Shown here: positions 35,901-46,330 of the stretch, one piece after another
Layout: each line of letters begins with the position of its first letter
How positions within the stretch are numbered: position 1 is the stretch's first letter
Source of the DNA: Pegea sp. RAD2-039
Taxonomy: Eukaryota > Chordata > Thaliacea > Salpida > Salpidae
DNA: 64,000 nucleotides
Reading direction: 5' to 3'
Assembly (NCBI GenBank): GCA_034620365.1
Contig: JAQGEQ010000192.1
Span: 1,979,001-2,043,000 of the forward strand
Made by a program: the position numbers and the translations under genes
Notes under the pieces: generated by a model
What the model saw: only the letters and a program-made list of their open reading frames with translations
Told to the model about the DNA's origin: nothing
Database searches by the model: none

Positions 35901-38900
35901 AGGCAAGTAGACAAAGCACTTCAAGTCAAACAGCTTCAATCATTTCCTTATTTAGTATAAAAGTTGAAAAAGAAACATTTCAAATGGTTGGTAACTGTTA
36001 CAAAAAACAGAATTATATTTTTCATTTTTTAAATTAATTCTTCGATTATTTTGTTCATTTTAAAGTATAGAATCATTGTCAGTTAGAATGTTAATAGTTG
36101 GGGTTAGGTTAATCGAGAAGTATTGGGCAAACTGCTATTTTTCAGATGATTAATCTCAAGAGAGGAAGATTCTACTCAGCTGCTTTTTACCAAGCAACTG
36201 GTTAATCTCTTCAATTTGTAGGCATTTGAGTTTTGATAATTGTATACAATGACAAGAGTTCAATGAATGTTAACTTTTGAACTACTATTTCACTATTCTC
36301 TTTTCCACTATACTAAACTCTGAATGCAAATATTTTGAAAGAAACGTACTTGATAATAACTGATGGCGGAAATAAGTTACTCCGCATAAATGACGCCAGT
36401 GTGGTTTCAAAGCTATTTCCTTATTGCTACTCATAAAAGAGTATGATAAAAAACCTTTACTGCTTCAGCAGCTAGCTCTTGTTTCTTTCACTTTTTTATA
36501 TTTAAATTTTTATCAGAGTTTATCTAAAACATTTATTATTTCTTCAATTAATTCAACCAACAACAAATTTGAACATTTTTATATAACAACTTGAAATTAT
36601 GTAAATAAAGTATTTGTATATGCTTTAAATATTACAAGAAATCACCAAGCTAGTCTGATAACCTTTCAGTTTTAACCACTATGAGGAGGTTCCTCTCACT
36701 GAGATTAAGTTTCATCTCAAACTTTCATCACTTGATATTTCTTAACTCATCGAAATAAAAGGGAAGTTTTGAGATGTTGATAAAAGGTCACCCTGATAAC
36801 TCATTATCAAAATCATGAAATTTCTTTTGCAGTCAGTTCTTACAAATCCGACTCAACTAAAAGTGGAACCCAAAGACTCTTTGTTCTTAGTTCAACTGGT
36901 TACTTAGCTCAGTACTCACTCCAACCATCACCTCACTCATCAGTCCTTCCTAATTTCCGTGAGGACTCTATGATTGAGGTGAAGGTGATCTCAAACAGAT
37001 GTTGGAATTTAAACAGGTTTGTCATCGCTTTATATTCGTCGGGTGCTTGATGACGTCACATAATTTTATGGGTTTCCGCCTATTGTTTTATCGATGAGTG
37101 TAACATGACGTCATCATGTGATGCAATTGTAGTCTATGACGTCATATCCTATTGTTGATATCAGGTTTTCATCATGGAGTTGCCAGCCTCAAATAACTTC
37201 TGACTTCAATTTAGTAATTAGAAGAGATGAAGAAAAGTCTTCAGAACAATCTGAGAGTTCAGATGTGAAGACGAAGCAACCGAAATCTAGTAATTGTGGT
37301 GACGACAAAACTGAAGTTGATGTTTATATACACCCTGAGTGGCAATCACAGGTTACATTCAAGTGGCAAATCTTCAAACTTGTTCTTCTTCTAATATCTT
37401 TTCTGTCTCTCATCAAGTCTTCGTCTAAACTCTGAAAGTTCAATTAATTAATTTGTCTTTTTCGCTTTCCAAAAACCAATCATCATCTAGTTGACATCAA
37501 TTGAATTAACTCCATTTCGAATATTAGATTTGTTGTTTATTCAGTACTCATCCTCTCTGCCCTGGTCACAGTCTCTGCCCTGGTCACAGTCTTTGCCCTG
37601 GTCGCAGTCTTTGCCCTGGTCGCAGTCTTTGCCCTGGTCTTATTCCTTCAATTTTTCTTTTTTTGTCTGATGTTTTTTCCGCAAAATTTAGTTTTGTTTT
37701 TTCTTTCTAATTTTGACATTTTTTATGATCTTTATAAGATTGAGCAAGACACATATGATGGACCAGCCCGTCGCTTGTGGATGGGGCCACAGTTTGTATT
37801 CGCCCCTCTTGGTTCCTTAGCTGCCACCAAATCGATCACATCTCATTCGAGGTTTGTTTTTATCACGTGACTACCAAAAAAAATATTTTCTTTTTAATTT
37901 TCTGATTTCAAATCGTTAAAATAGAATCATTAGAAGGTACTCTGGAAGTTGTTCATTGCTAAATTACACCAAAACTCTTTCTGCAGCTCACTACTGACTC
38001 TAACAGGCCCTGGTGATAATTGCGTCTCCACTGGACTCTCGCTAGAAGGCGCTAGTCCAACGTAAGTTGACAAGTTTCCAAATATTTTCTCTTTAATTAA
38101 TCACTTTCTACTCGGTGACATTTCATCAAGTTGAATTTTCAAATTTAGATTGAAGATTAACCGTTCGAAACCAATTCATATCAGTAAGAATCAAGGAGGC
38201 GTAGACAACTTTAAAGGATCCCTTAAAAGTGAGTCATAAAATCACAATTGACTTTCAACTTTAGAGTCAGAAAGGTTACCATATCAACCGAAACCATCAA
38301 ATCAAATCGCGTAATTGCTTCTCAATAATGGTCAACTGATTTATTTATTTTCTTTGTTCTTTTATCATCTTTCTTCTTTAAGATCATCATTTCATTTAAG
38401 AGAGCAAAGTCCTTTACAAGAGAAATCTTCTTTAATTGTTTGTCCGCTAGGTTACGCTACAGAGTTATTTATAATTGAAAATATTAGATTGAAATTGAGT
38501 GACAAAAAACAACAAAAGATATTCACTTATTAGGAAGCTGGCTCAGTCATAGATCAATATCACTTGCTTCAAACCCAGCTACAAAATGATGAAATGTCAA
38601 TCAATCTTTTCAACTTGACTGATTTACAGCTGAATGTCGAAGCAAAATAAAAAGAAGATACACCTGTTGGTCTAACTCGTATCTTTTATCTCAACTGCCT
38701 GTTTGCTATCCACATAAAACACTTCTATCAAAAAAGATCTTCACCAACTTCTTTCACTTATTCATCAACTTCACTAACCCACCCACCCACCTACATACCT
38801 ACCAACCCGTTTACCACTTGATGCTACAGACATCCCGCATTCTATTCAATTGTCATCAGCCATCAACATCAAATCTTTGTTGTTTTAAATTATGAAAAGA

Positions 38901-39952
38901 ATTGAATCTGAAATTAAAAGCGATCTCCTTCTGCTTCGATCATCTCACATAAATAAAAGCAAATGTAAATGAAGAAGAAAAAGCGAAAAGTTTTGATAGC
39001 AAGTAGTTAACAAGCTGGAAGGATTTGAGATGGCACGCGAGCTTCATAAGAAAACATCTCTCATCAACTTTGTTCTAATCAAATCTTTTTTGATCCTTTA
39101 TCATTTGGTGGTTTGATTTTTCGTTCTACTCGTTTACAAATCTGTTTGTATTTCAAATTCATTTATTAAAAGATGAATGAATTTTGAATTGAGTTTAAAG
39201 TCATATAAGTTGCTGGTTGGTTAGTTGAAGGTAGATTAAAACAACCTGAAACTTGTTTGTACAATTTCTCTATTTTACCTACAACAACACAACATTTCAA
39301 ACTTGTTGTTAATTGAGTGAAACTGTTTGTTTCTTTCCAACATCTCAAAAAAGCAATTTTTGATTCCATCTTTTTGCTGCTTACTTTAAACTTGATTCTG
39401 ATAACAGGCTCGCAGGAAAACGAGGTACAAGTTTCTTACAACGGTCATCTCTGTGATCCTGATAATCAAGAGCTGAATCTAGTGAAGACACTGGCTGAAG
39501 CTACTCAAGATCTATCTGTTGATCAGAAGCACAACCAAATACCATTATTTGATCGATGGAATAATGATCTTGAAGAACTAGTTGTAGCTCCTTCAAATGA
39601 AGATCAGAATACTTCTTCAAACTCACGTAATTTTGATCTTTTTTTACATCGATAGTCAAGATTACAATAAATATTTTTCACAGTTACCTTATAGTCGGAA
39701 AATTGTCAGGATTCGAAATAACTTTGCAGTTTGGTTAAAATCCGAATTCCATTTCAATAAAATGGAATCTGTTTGTATTTATGTTCTTGGCTTTTTTTTG
39801 CGTTCTGAGTGCTTCTGCAAAGTTTTCATTTTTCTGCCTTAATTTCAAATATTTCATTTTTCATGATTAACTGTGTAGACACCAAAGTAGAAACATCAAA
39901 ACAACTGAAGCAGATGCCTTTGCTATCGTCACTATATGCTCTTGTGGCCTAA
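13268..39952 (+). CDS. BCAS3: BCAS3 (rudhira) orthologue, 20-exon gene
   Basis: Exons: 13268-13314, 14057-14108, 14341-14499, 14619-14703, 14912-14966, 15409-15605, 16404-16480, 16530-16613, 16670-16864, 16919-17173, 17638-17765, 19881-19996, 20364-20654, 36833-37016, 37165-37351, 37739-37851, 37987-38061, 38149-38228, 39408-39626, 39879-39952. Phases agree at all 19 junctions and every intron is GT..AG. The product is 890 aa; human BCAS3 is about 910-930. Matching marks include TGGV near the start, [40 protein letters not shown] and RRLWMGPQF. The family has an N-terminal beta-propeller and a BCAS3 domain. With PHAF1 it is recruited to forming autophagosomes, and it also links microtubules and intermediate filaments. 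The start is the first ATG, 27 bp after a TTTTAG acceptor. Intron 13 contains two other genes. Homology thins out after exon 16, so exons 17-20 are less certain. Confidence 0.92.
15409..17765 (+). CDS. BCAS3: BCAS3 exons 6-11: core of the beta-propeller
   Basis: This is the best conserved part. Exon 7 reads [20 protein letters not shown] and joins exon 8 at [17 protein letters not shown]. Exon 10 holds [17 protein letters not shown] and [12 protein letters not shown]; exon 11 holds [18 protein letters not shown] and GGHPNVRTH. Exons 7-10 are separated by introns of only 49, 56 and 54 bp, near the lower limit for splicing. A long minus-strand open frame over exon 10 is a shadow. Confidence 0.93.
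17766..19880 (+). other. BCAS3 intron 11 (2.1 kb)
   Basis: GTAAGT donor and CTACAG acceptor. The protein reads straight across the junction (RTHTSNQ/VMSNCS), so no exon is missing here. I see no other gene inside. Confidence 0.8.
19881..20654 (+). CDS. BCAS3: BCAS3 exons 12-13: start of the BCAS3 domain
   Basis: Exon 12 carries [10 protein letters not shown] (vertebrate FQKSAGLEEI). Exon 13, the longest, carries NPRLEPF and [11 protein letters not shown], matching the NPRLSPL and PLAQIKQP blocks of the family. Exon 13 ends with one base of a split codon at a GTACTT donor that opens the 16-kb intron. Confidence 0.88.
25880..26210 (+). promoter_or_regulatory. GC-richer patch about 1 kb upstream of the first alpha gene
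   Basis: This patch stands out from the surrounding DNA and includes TTGGGCGCGCC near 26076, rare here. A 74-codon frame inside (25983-26207) has no family resemblance. Position suggests a promoter or 5' UTR exon for the alpha gene, joined to the acceptor at 26918. This is inference only. Confidence 0.25.
26908..26918 (+). promoter_or_regulatory. Putative 3' splice acceptor in the 5' UTR of alpha gene 1
   Basis: The pyrimidine-rich ACATTTTACAG ends 100 bp before the ATG at 27019. It fits a 5' UTR intron or a spliced-leader acceptor. Confidence 0.35.
27019..28092 (+). CDS. Gi/o-class G protein alpha subunit, copy 1 (intronless)
   Basis: Complete 357-aa GTPase that relays signals from heptahelical receptors at the inner plasma membrane. 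All nucleotide-binding motifs are intact: P-loop GAGESGKS (43-50), switch I RTRVKTTG with Arg180 (ADP-ribosylation/catalytic site), switch [10 protein letters not shown] with catalytic Gln206, NKKD (271-274) and TCATDT (326-331). MGC at the N-terminus offers Gly2 for myristoylation and Cys3 for palmitoylation. Closest class is Gi/o. The C-terminus ends VFGSG in place of the usual CGLF/CGLY, so the pertussis-toxin cysteine is missing and receptor choice is probably unusual. There are no introns in the CDS, although alpha genes of animals usually have several, which suggests retroposition. It lies in BCAS3 intron 13, 3.3 kb before copy 2. Confidence 0.95.
   Translation: MGCAASKTDGDKKAAAQSNAIDKQIKKDAEANRKCVKLLLLGAGESGKSTIAKQMKILHQDGFSDAERRNFRPVVYANTVQSMVAILKAMEALGIDFGEDDCSEHATKLRAATSQMDDIDLSSDIGPSLKKLWKDSGVQECYSRSREYQLNDSAAYYMDALDRLCDSEYVPTEQDVLRTRVKTTGIIETTFEYKDLNFTLIDVGGQRSERKKWIHCFEDVTAIIFCVGLSAYDQVLIEDEETNRMKESLKLFDSICNLPFFAKTSMILFLNKKDLFEEKIQKSPLSICFPEYDGENTYDEASAYIRQQFEGQNKQGDSKEIYTHFTCATDTSNVRFVFDAVSDVLMRKILETVFGSG
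28093..29000 (+). other. Probable 3' UTR of alpha gene 1
   Basis: The stretch after the stop codon is less AT-rich than the DNA beyond 29.7 kb. An AATAAA occurs near 28847. It does not resemble the 3' flank of copy 2. Confidence 0.3.
31279..31289 (+). promoter_or_regulatory. Putative 3' splice acceptor in the 5' UTR of alpha gene 2
   Basis: CTCACTTTCAG ends 72 bp before the ATG at 31362, mirroring the acceptor-like site ahead of copy 1. Confidence 0.35.
31362..32435 (+). CDS. Gi/o-class G protein alpha subunit, copy 2 (intronless)
   Basis: 357 aa, 342 identical to copy 1 by my count, with every GTP-binding motif intact and the same odd VFGSG end. The start is the ATG at 31362, giving MGCIHSK; the frame is open a few codons upstream but only a TTG lies there, and MGC is needed for lipidation. 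The 15 differences fall in patches: residues 4-5 and 13, 32-33, 93-96 (LGID to FKIN), 195, 307, 316-319 and 351-352. Several of these codons differ at two or three bases, while the rest of the gene has only about ten silent changes. Flanks are unrelated to those of copy 1. AATAAA about 260 bp past the stop (near 32693) is a possible polyadenylation signal. Confidence 0.95.
   Translation: MGCIHSKTDGDKGAAAQSNAIDKQIKKDAEASQKCVKLLLLGAGESGKSTIAKQMKILHQDGFSDAERRNFRPVVYANTVQSMVAILKAMEAFKINFGEDDCSEHATKLRAATSQMDDIDLSSDIGPSLKKLWKDSGVQECYSRSREYQLNDSAAYYMDALDRLCDSEYVPTEQDVLRTRVKTTGIIETTFEYKSLNFTLIDVGGQRSERKKWIHCFEDVTAIIFCVGLSAYDQVLIEDEETNRMKESLKLFDSICNLPFFAKTSMILFLNKKDLFEEKIQKSPLSICFPEYDGENTYDEASAYIRHQFEGQNKQDELKEIYTHFTCATDTSNVRFVFDAVSDVLMRKILDQVFGSG
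36833..37351 (+). CDS. BCAS3: BCAS3 exons 14-15: BCAS3 domain, second half
   Basis: Exon 14 starts after TTCTTTTGCAG and reads [20 protein letters not shown], matching [20 protein letters not shown] of vertebrates. Exon 15 (after TTGATATCAG) reads [12 protein letters not shown], then an acidic, serine-rich linker. The 148-bp intron between them splits an arginine codon. Confidence 0.87.
37554..37639 (+). repeat. 18-bp intronic minisatellite, 4.8 units
   Basis: Four full units at 37554, 37572, 37590 and 37608 and a 14-bp partial unit follow the pattern TCTYTGCCCTGGTCRCAG. Units 1-2 have TCACAG and units 3-4 TCGCAG, so the array grew in at least two steps. It sits in BCAS3 intron 15 (37352-37738). 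Each unit ends in a pyrimidine-preceded CAG, resembling a 3' splice site. Confidence 0.95.
37739..38228 (+). CDS. BCAS3: BCAS3 exons 16-18: RRLWMGPQF motif and tail
   Basis: Exon 16 carries [17 protein letters not shown], almost the same as the vertebrate [15 protein letters not shown]. Exons 17 and 18 carry LTLTGPGDN and [11 protein letters not shown] (vertebrate SLRIQPVRSDPV). Introns are 135 and 87 bp with GTTTGT and GTAAGT donors, and phases agree. Confidence 0.85.
38403..38497 (+). CDS. Possible optional BCAS3 cassette exon
   Basis: Inside intron 18 an open stretch, [20 protein letters not shown], can be entered after AAGAG at 38402 in the phase left by exon 18 and left at a GTGACA (or an earlier GTTACG) donor in the phase needed by exon 19. 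The acceptor is weak and homology is not convincing. The gene reads through cleanly without it. Confidence 0.2.
38583..39333. repeat. Inverted repeat, left arm (751 bp)
   Basis: This is the reverse complement of 48368-49118, the same length, with only two substitutions that I can find (near 38966 and 39136). A weaker match of about 16 bp continues to 38567. The arm lies wholly within BCAS3 intron 18. It contains a run of CCCA/CCTA units near 38779-38806 shared by both arms. No coding sense, terminal repeats or target-site duplication are evident. Confidence 0.93.
39408..39952 (+). CDS. BCAS3: BCAS3 exons 19-20: C-terminus
   Basis: Exon 19 follows GATAACAG and continues the phase of exon 18. 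It is acidic, and [15 protein letters not shown] resembles the RLADAMAESPSRDV helix of vertebrate BCAS3. Exon 20 (after TGTGTAG) ends with a TAA at 39950-39952. Similarity in this tail is weak, so the last junction rests mainly on phase. Both exons lie between the two inverted-repeat arms. Confidence 0.65.
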
Positions 39953-42900
39953 TCTTTGGTGGTGTTCGTTTTTGATATTTTTTCTGTTTAGTTTGAGGTT
40001 CGTGCAATTAATCAAAGCAAACAAAAGACACCAAGAAAGCTGAGGATTGAATTGATGGACAAATTGATACCTACAACTGTGTTTTCATATTTTCAGTTTG
40101 ATGTAAATCAATGATTTTCTTCTATTTGTCATGGAAACCTTTTTTGAGCAGCTATTAACATCAGAAGCTCCTTTTTAGCTAAATCAGTAACAAAAATTCT
40201 ATCATGTTTTCTTCATTCAAAAACACCAACAATCTCCTTAATCTTTTATTTGATCTTCTTCTCAAACACGATCTCTTGTACCCCTCTCGGTTACACTTTT
40301 GTGTCATTGAAATGAACAAATAGTTTCCTAATTTCTTTGTAACCAACTGATAGCCACAAAGTATCATCTGCCTTCAGATCTATGTCTTTGCTCCTCATCT
40401 TAACGTACTTTATTTTCAGAAATTTGTTTCCTTCAATATTTCCAGCTCAGCCTTCTTGCCTGGTCGGTCCCTTCTGCTCTGACTTCATTCCAGAAAATGT
40501 TGAAACTTTTGTCGAGCAAAGTTTTGATATTCTGTATTTAAAAGAAACTCATTTATCTGAAATCACAGAACAAATTTACAAATATTTTTGTGTTTGCTGC
40601 AAGTAGTTAGATGATGAGTAAAAATTCCCCTAAAATTGATTTGTAGAAATAATTGGAAAATATTTTCTGATTTTTGGCAAACCATTCATTTTTCTACCCA
40701 TGGGGTTAGCTACAACTTTGCGTCAAAGTTTTAGTCGAGAAGGAATGGTGACAAAGGAAGCAATTGGTGTTGGTTATTATTTATAAAAATAAATAGAGTC
40801 GTAAATATATTTTTGGCAGCCAATAATGCACAATTTCAAAGTAAAGTAAATAATCCTAAAATAAAAGTTAAACAATTTATTCATTTTTTCACAACTTTAA
40901 ATTTGCTTTCTCATAATCTTTAAATTTATAAAAAGTTTTTTAAAATTCGCTTAACCTGGGGTACATATTCATAATTCATCTTTTGGAAATAAAATTGTTG
41001 AGTAGTTTAGTTGATAGTTAGAATCGAACTTTATTATTAAATCATGGATTCAAAAATGTTCTCTATTATTACAAGGTGCTAAATTTTACTGAAAATCTAC
41101 TTTTTCAATTAAACTTAAAAGTTTTTCAATAAAATAATAGATTTAGATTATTTTCAATTTTTGTAAATTCAAATGTAGTAAATAAATAGATTCTGATAAA
41201 AAATGAATTAATTGTTGCATGAAAAATAAAATAAGAATACTGATTTGGATACATATCTCTTATATTGATAATAAAGAAATTTTTTTGGGTGTTGCTTGTT
41301 GAAATATTAATCAAATATTACTTTTAGTATCATATAAATAATAATGATTTGAAAAACTTTGCTTTCTTAAGATAAAATTTATCAAAATTTCTTCTTAAAT
41401 GTTAATATTTTCACCTAATCATCTAAAAGTACTGATTCATCAGTATATACAAATAGTGTAATTGTAAGCTTAATCTTTAACCTTAAACAAAACGATTAAC
41501 TTATTTTTTTATTTTACCTGAAAAATGCACTTAGTTTTTCATCTAAGGTTTTGTCAATTGCTTGCTCTCAACCCTAGCCATATTTTTAAATACTACAAGT
41601 AAACTACTTAGTTTCAAAACTATTCTGTTTATTGATAAATGATTTCTTAATCGTTTTTTGAAACCATTAATAAATGAGAATAAAAGTAAAGCTGAATAGA
41701 CAAACCTTATGATATTTGCATGGCAAGACATATAATTGAAAAAACAAATAAATATAGGTAAAGGATATTAATGAAATAGAAATCACTGCAACAAGTAGAT
41801 AGAACAGACTTTAGTTCTACAAATAGCTTCAATAATTTTAAATATCACTTAGTGATTAATGCAAAAATTATTCTTGACTTAAATTGTGGTAATAGTAAAT
41901 ACTTTCCTAAAAGAATTAATGAACTTTTAGTGCTAGCATGACGCATAGCAAAAATTTAGGCATAAAAGATTACTTTTAGTTTAAAAATAGAGCTTTAAGA
42001 AGCCGAAAAAATTTTTTAAGTTAGAGAAAAGTCATTCTAATAGACTGAAATATTTAATAATAAACTTACAGCTTCTTAAAATAATTATCAACAAAAATAA
42101 AGTTATTATTAGATTGAATGGTCATAAGAAATTGAAATATTGAAAGTGTGCTTAAGTCTGTGAAGAACATAACTTAGAAAAAGATGCTAAGAATTTTAAA
42201 ATATTCTAATCCGTCACAAAACAGAACTGTTTCTACAAACTCAATTTCTTCATGAAAAGTTGTAAGATTTGCGAAAGAAGTATTATAATGAAAAACTGTT
42301 TGTTAATCAATGACATTTTTTTCCATCAACTAAAAATAATGATAAATTGAATTAATGTAGCTATTTACGGAAGTAGTGCTGTTTCTAGGCTTATACAATA
42401 AAGAAAGAGGTTTCTTTGGTAACAAACAATGTTTATAATATTAACAAATGAAGCAACACTCTCAGACATGACTCCTGCGCAATAGTTTGTAAGCTAGTCT
42501 GACATTTACTGAAGTTTTAAGAACAGTATCACCTCGTGAAAGATACAATAAACAAATTTTGTTTTATTAGTTTTTACTATTGATCAAATGGAAAAAAGTG
42601 TTAATTTAACATCTTTACAAGTATATAAAATATGACAAAAAACAATTTTTGTTAAACTAATTTATTGTCAAGTTTGTAGCAATTTGAAGCAAAATAAAAG
42701 TTTTGATGCAAAGATTAAATGCTCCAGATTGTTTTCTCTTTATGTGCTTTGTATTGAAAATTAAATAACTTGTAAGTTGACTATTTTACAGATCTAAATA
42801 ACAAGTTGATTTTTAAAAAGCATCGAATTATTTAATCAATTTATTCATTTGTGAATTAAACTTTAAATCCTTTTAAATGAAAAACGCCAAGATATTTCAT

Positions 42901-45889
42901 TAAATAAGTATTTTTAGATCTGAATTTTATTTTAGAATAAGCATGCAACTAGCTAATAAGCCAACTTAAAGCGTTAAAAAAATATTTTTTGCCAAAAATA
43001 GCATCAATTGAAAGCCAGTCAATAAGCATCAATTAGATTGTCAAAATAGTTTATGATAAATTATCTTTGATTTGAATTTCAACGAAAATAATAATTATCT
43101 AGATTATCATGATTTTGAAAATAAAAACAAAATAGTTTTTGTAATTCTTCGTCTTTACATTTTGTATATTTTTCTTTATTAACTTTATATTTGAATCGTA
43201 TCTTTATAAAGTTTGTCTTAGATTTCATTTAAAGTTTAAAATTGCTATAAAGTTTTTAGTATAAAGCTGAAAATTCTTGTAAAATAACTTTGTTAAAAGT
43301 TTCAACAATACATATAAAAAAAATTAAAGAATTTTCTTAGAAAATAAAGCAATGGATAAAAAATCGTATCAACATCAAAACCCAGTTTGAAGTCTTTGCT
43401 GATTGAAGATAACAGCTACACTGCTAGTGAAATAAATAAGTCTACTTAACAAATTTAGCATAACAATCTATAATTGCGTAATCATAACTGCCACTAATAA
43501 TTTTATTCATCTATGTCCCTAACCATGAAATCAAAACGATATTTACCCAATAAAATCTATAAAAACGTTTCTTACTACAAGTTGCATTATATGCCAAGTC
43601 GTGCACAGCATCATATACAAGTGCATTCAAACGTATTAAAAAATACAAGACAACCTATTAGTAAATGCATGTGTGAAGTTGTAACATCATTCAAAAGAGG
43701 TTTAGACTGAAACTGAAAAAAAAAAGTTAAAAATGTAAAAAAATAAAGGTTTAAGAATAAATTTAAAAAGATATTTAAATAATTAAGACCATAAAAATAA
43801 TCTAATATAAAATAAATTATTTGATTTATCTAATAATCTTTGAGGAAATCATAAAGCAATAATTTAATGATCTAAACTACTAATCGGGTTATAATTCAAT
43901 CGAATAAAAAATGTAAAGATTACACAAGAGACTAAAGATCACACTCTGAAATGTAACTAACTTCCGCTTCTTATGATTAAGATGTAATTATTGATCTGAT
44001 GACGCTTGGAAGTCTTCCAGAGATCGACTAAGAGTGGTTTGTTGATGTCTTCACAAAATTGCCTGTTAAGCATTGATGTAAGCTCAATTAAAAGGAAACC
44101 AACTTAGAAACCAACTAGAGAGGTTTACTTTTTATTTCAAAATCATTTTTTTTATTCATTTCTTGTAAAAAAGCTTTAATCATATTTCTTTGAGTTTTAG
44201 GAATAATTGTATAAGATTTTCAAATTAAAATAAATAATATTTAAACTTTATCATCATTTAATTTTGACATCAATTTGAAGATTGAAGTTTTGAAAAAAAC
44301 TTTGTTTAAGTGAAAAAATTGATCTAAAGAGTTTTTAATAAATAAACCCACTTCTCTCATCAAACAAAGTTTTTAAATATACAAAGAATATTAGATTAAC
44401 AAATCTGTATAGTCAAGTTGATATTTCATTTAAGCCAAAGTAAAAATCCATTGAAAATGATCCTTATTTAATAAGGATGAAGTCCTTATTAGCTAGGCTG
44501 AGGTGAAACATGAAGCTATAAACTTCCTTATGTGTTTAATTTACAAAAAAGTTTTGATTTATTTAAGTCAAAATCACATCTTTCATATTTAAAATTATTC
44601 ATCGATAGATGCAAGTATTGAAAGGCATTTAAGAACTGATTCATCTTATTAAGCAGAGTCAATTTTGATTTATAAAAATGAAGTAGGCTCCATAAAAGCT
44701 TGTTTTTACACTTTTCAATTCAAACCTTATTTCTTCATTTTAAGGTGTGGTTTTAAAAGCCAGTAATAAATTAACTAATGGAAGGTTGGTAACTATCAGT
44801 AAGCTTTTACTTCAGGGTATTTTGTAGTAAAATTCAATCCGGTAGGGTGCAGTGAGGAAATACGTTGAAACCTTGTTAAAAACTTGGGTATTTTACGCTG
44901 TGACTTGGAATATAACTTCCTTTAATATTATTGGAATAGTGTTTACATTATTTTGATATTGTATTTATTTTAACGTTTTGGCATTCTCTAACTACTTTTT
45001 GAATGATTTGAGTGATTAAAAGCCAGTATTTCCGGCAAAAACTATGAGCTTGCCAACTATAAAGCTCGAAATGTATGGGAAAAGAAAATTTGGAAGATTG
45101 TAAATAAAAACCTGATAATATATATTTGAAAACCATTTATAAAATCAACGATAAAAATTAGCAAAAGTAAGAAACTCATAAAACTAATTAGATATAAATT
45201 TCAGACGAAGCTATTTTAAACATGATTTTATAGAAAAACAAGAACTAATCGAATCTTGCTCACAAGAGTAACATTTTAACTAATGCGTTACTAAAGCTAC
45301 TGATAAAACATCAAAGTGAAAAATAAAAAAATCATTTTTTCAATGATTTTTGTTACTTGAAGCCCACACACATGTAATAACTGACCAAGAAAAATTGTTT
45401 GACCTTAATGAGTTAGATCGCTTATCGGTTCTATATCATAGACATTAGTTGTATCGTTTCACTTGTTAGTCTTGAATAATTTGATTACTTTTATCTGTTT
45501 GGTTGGTCACTATTAAATGCTGTGCTTGTTTTTAACGATACAGTTCAAAATAATTTCACTTTGCTAAATCTTCAGTTAAAATACCTTTAAAATGAGCTTT
45601 ACGACATTTATGAAAACAAATCTTAAAATATTTATTTAAACATTTTTGCAGCAAGGACGATATGAAGAAATAAGTAAGCAAGTTTGCTAATGTAACAAAA
45701 TGCGTAAAAACCGGTATTTCTAACTTGTAGTTGATAAGGAAAGTCACTGATTAACCAGAGGTATTTTGGCAGTTGTTCGTTTTTACGCTGGATTTTCAAC
45801 TTAGAATATTGACGCCTTTAAAAAAACAATGTAATAATTTGTAGGTAGCAAGTTGAAGTAGTTAGATTGAAGTTAGTTTATTGCTAAAT

Positions 45890-46330
45890 CTATCTGCAGT
45901 AGCCTCTAACGACGAATTGTCAACTAGAAAGAGATGAAAAAGGTGAATCGATAGCAGGACACTGGTGCAACAAGAAAAAAGTTTTAATGAAGTCTCGTGT
46001 CACTCAAGCAGAACTTACTGAGACGGACTTTTGCTACCGTATAGGCCTTGGTACAAGGAAGAACACAGTTTTTTCCCGTACGAGCGCACACCTAATTGCA
46101 GCACTATTTACTTATGATTTTGTCGTCCTCTAGCTTAATCGAATAATCTGCTAGCGATGCCAATAATGGCGCCCATAGGCTTTCAAGCAAATCAGAAGAC
46201 TGAAAGTAAAGGGGGGTAGATGTCTGTGCCCTGGTTGAAAGAAAGACCAAAATGAAATTAAAATTTTGCTTCAGGAAAATAATTTGTTGCTTTACAAAGT
46301 CCAACCTTAGAAGAGTTGGCTTCTTCTTGA
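45890..46330. other. GC-richer island, unrecognised
   Basis: This block has clearly more G+C and CpG than its surroundings and includes GGCGCC at 46168-46173. A minus-strand frame of 66 codons (46304-46104) covers part of it. It may be a promoter or an old repeat; I do not recognise a product. Confidence 0.25.

Larger units (their letters stand above)
20655..36832 (+). other. BCAS3 intron 13, 16.2 kb, hosting two genes
   Basis: The intron runs from the GTACTT donor at 20655 to the TTCTTTTGCAG acceptor ending at 36832. Codon phase and homology both connect exon 13 to exon 14. It contains two complete intronless G-alpha genes at 27019-28092 and 31362-32435 on the host strand. The rest, 20655-26900, 28093-31280 and 32436-36832, is AT-rich without recognisable elements; the parts just after each alpha gene are less AT-rich and are probably 3' UTR. 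Confidence 0.85.

Noticed and set aside
36837-36900. Alternative acceptor for BCAS3 exon 14 four bases downstream
   Set aside because: It shifts to a frame that stops after about 20 codons; the acceptor ending at 36832 keeps phase and the [10 protein letters not shown] block.
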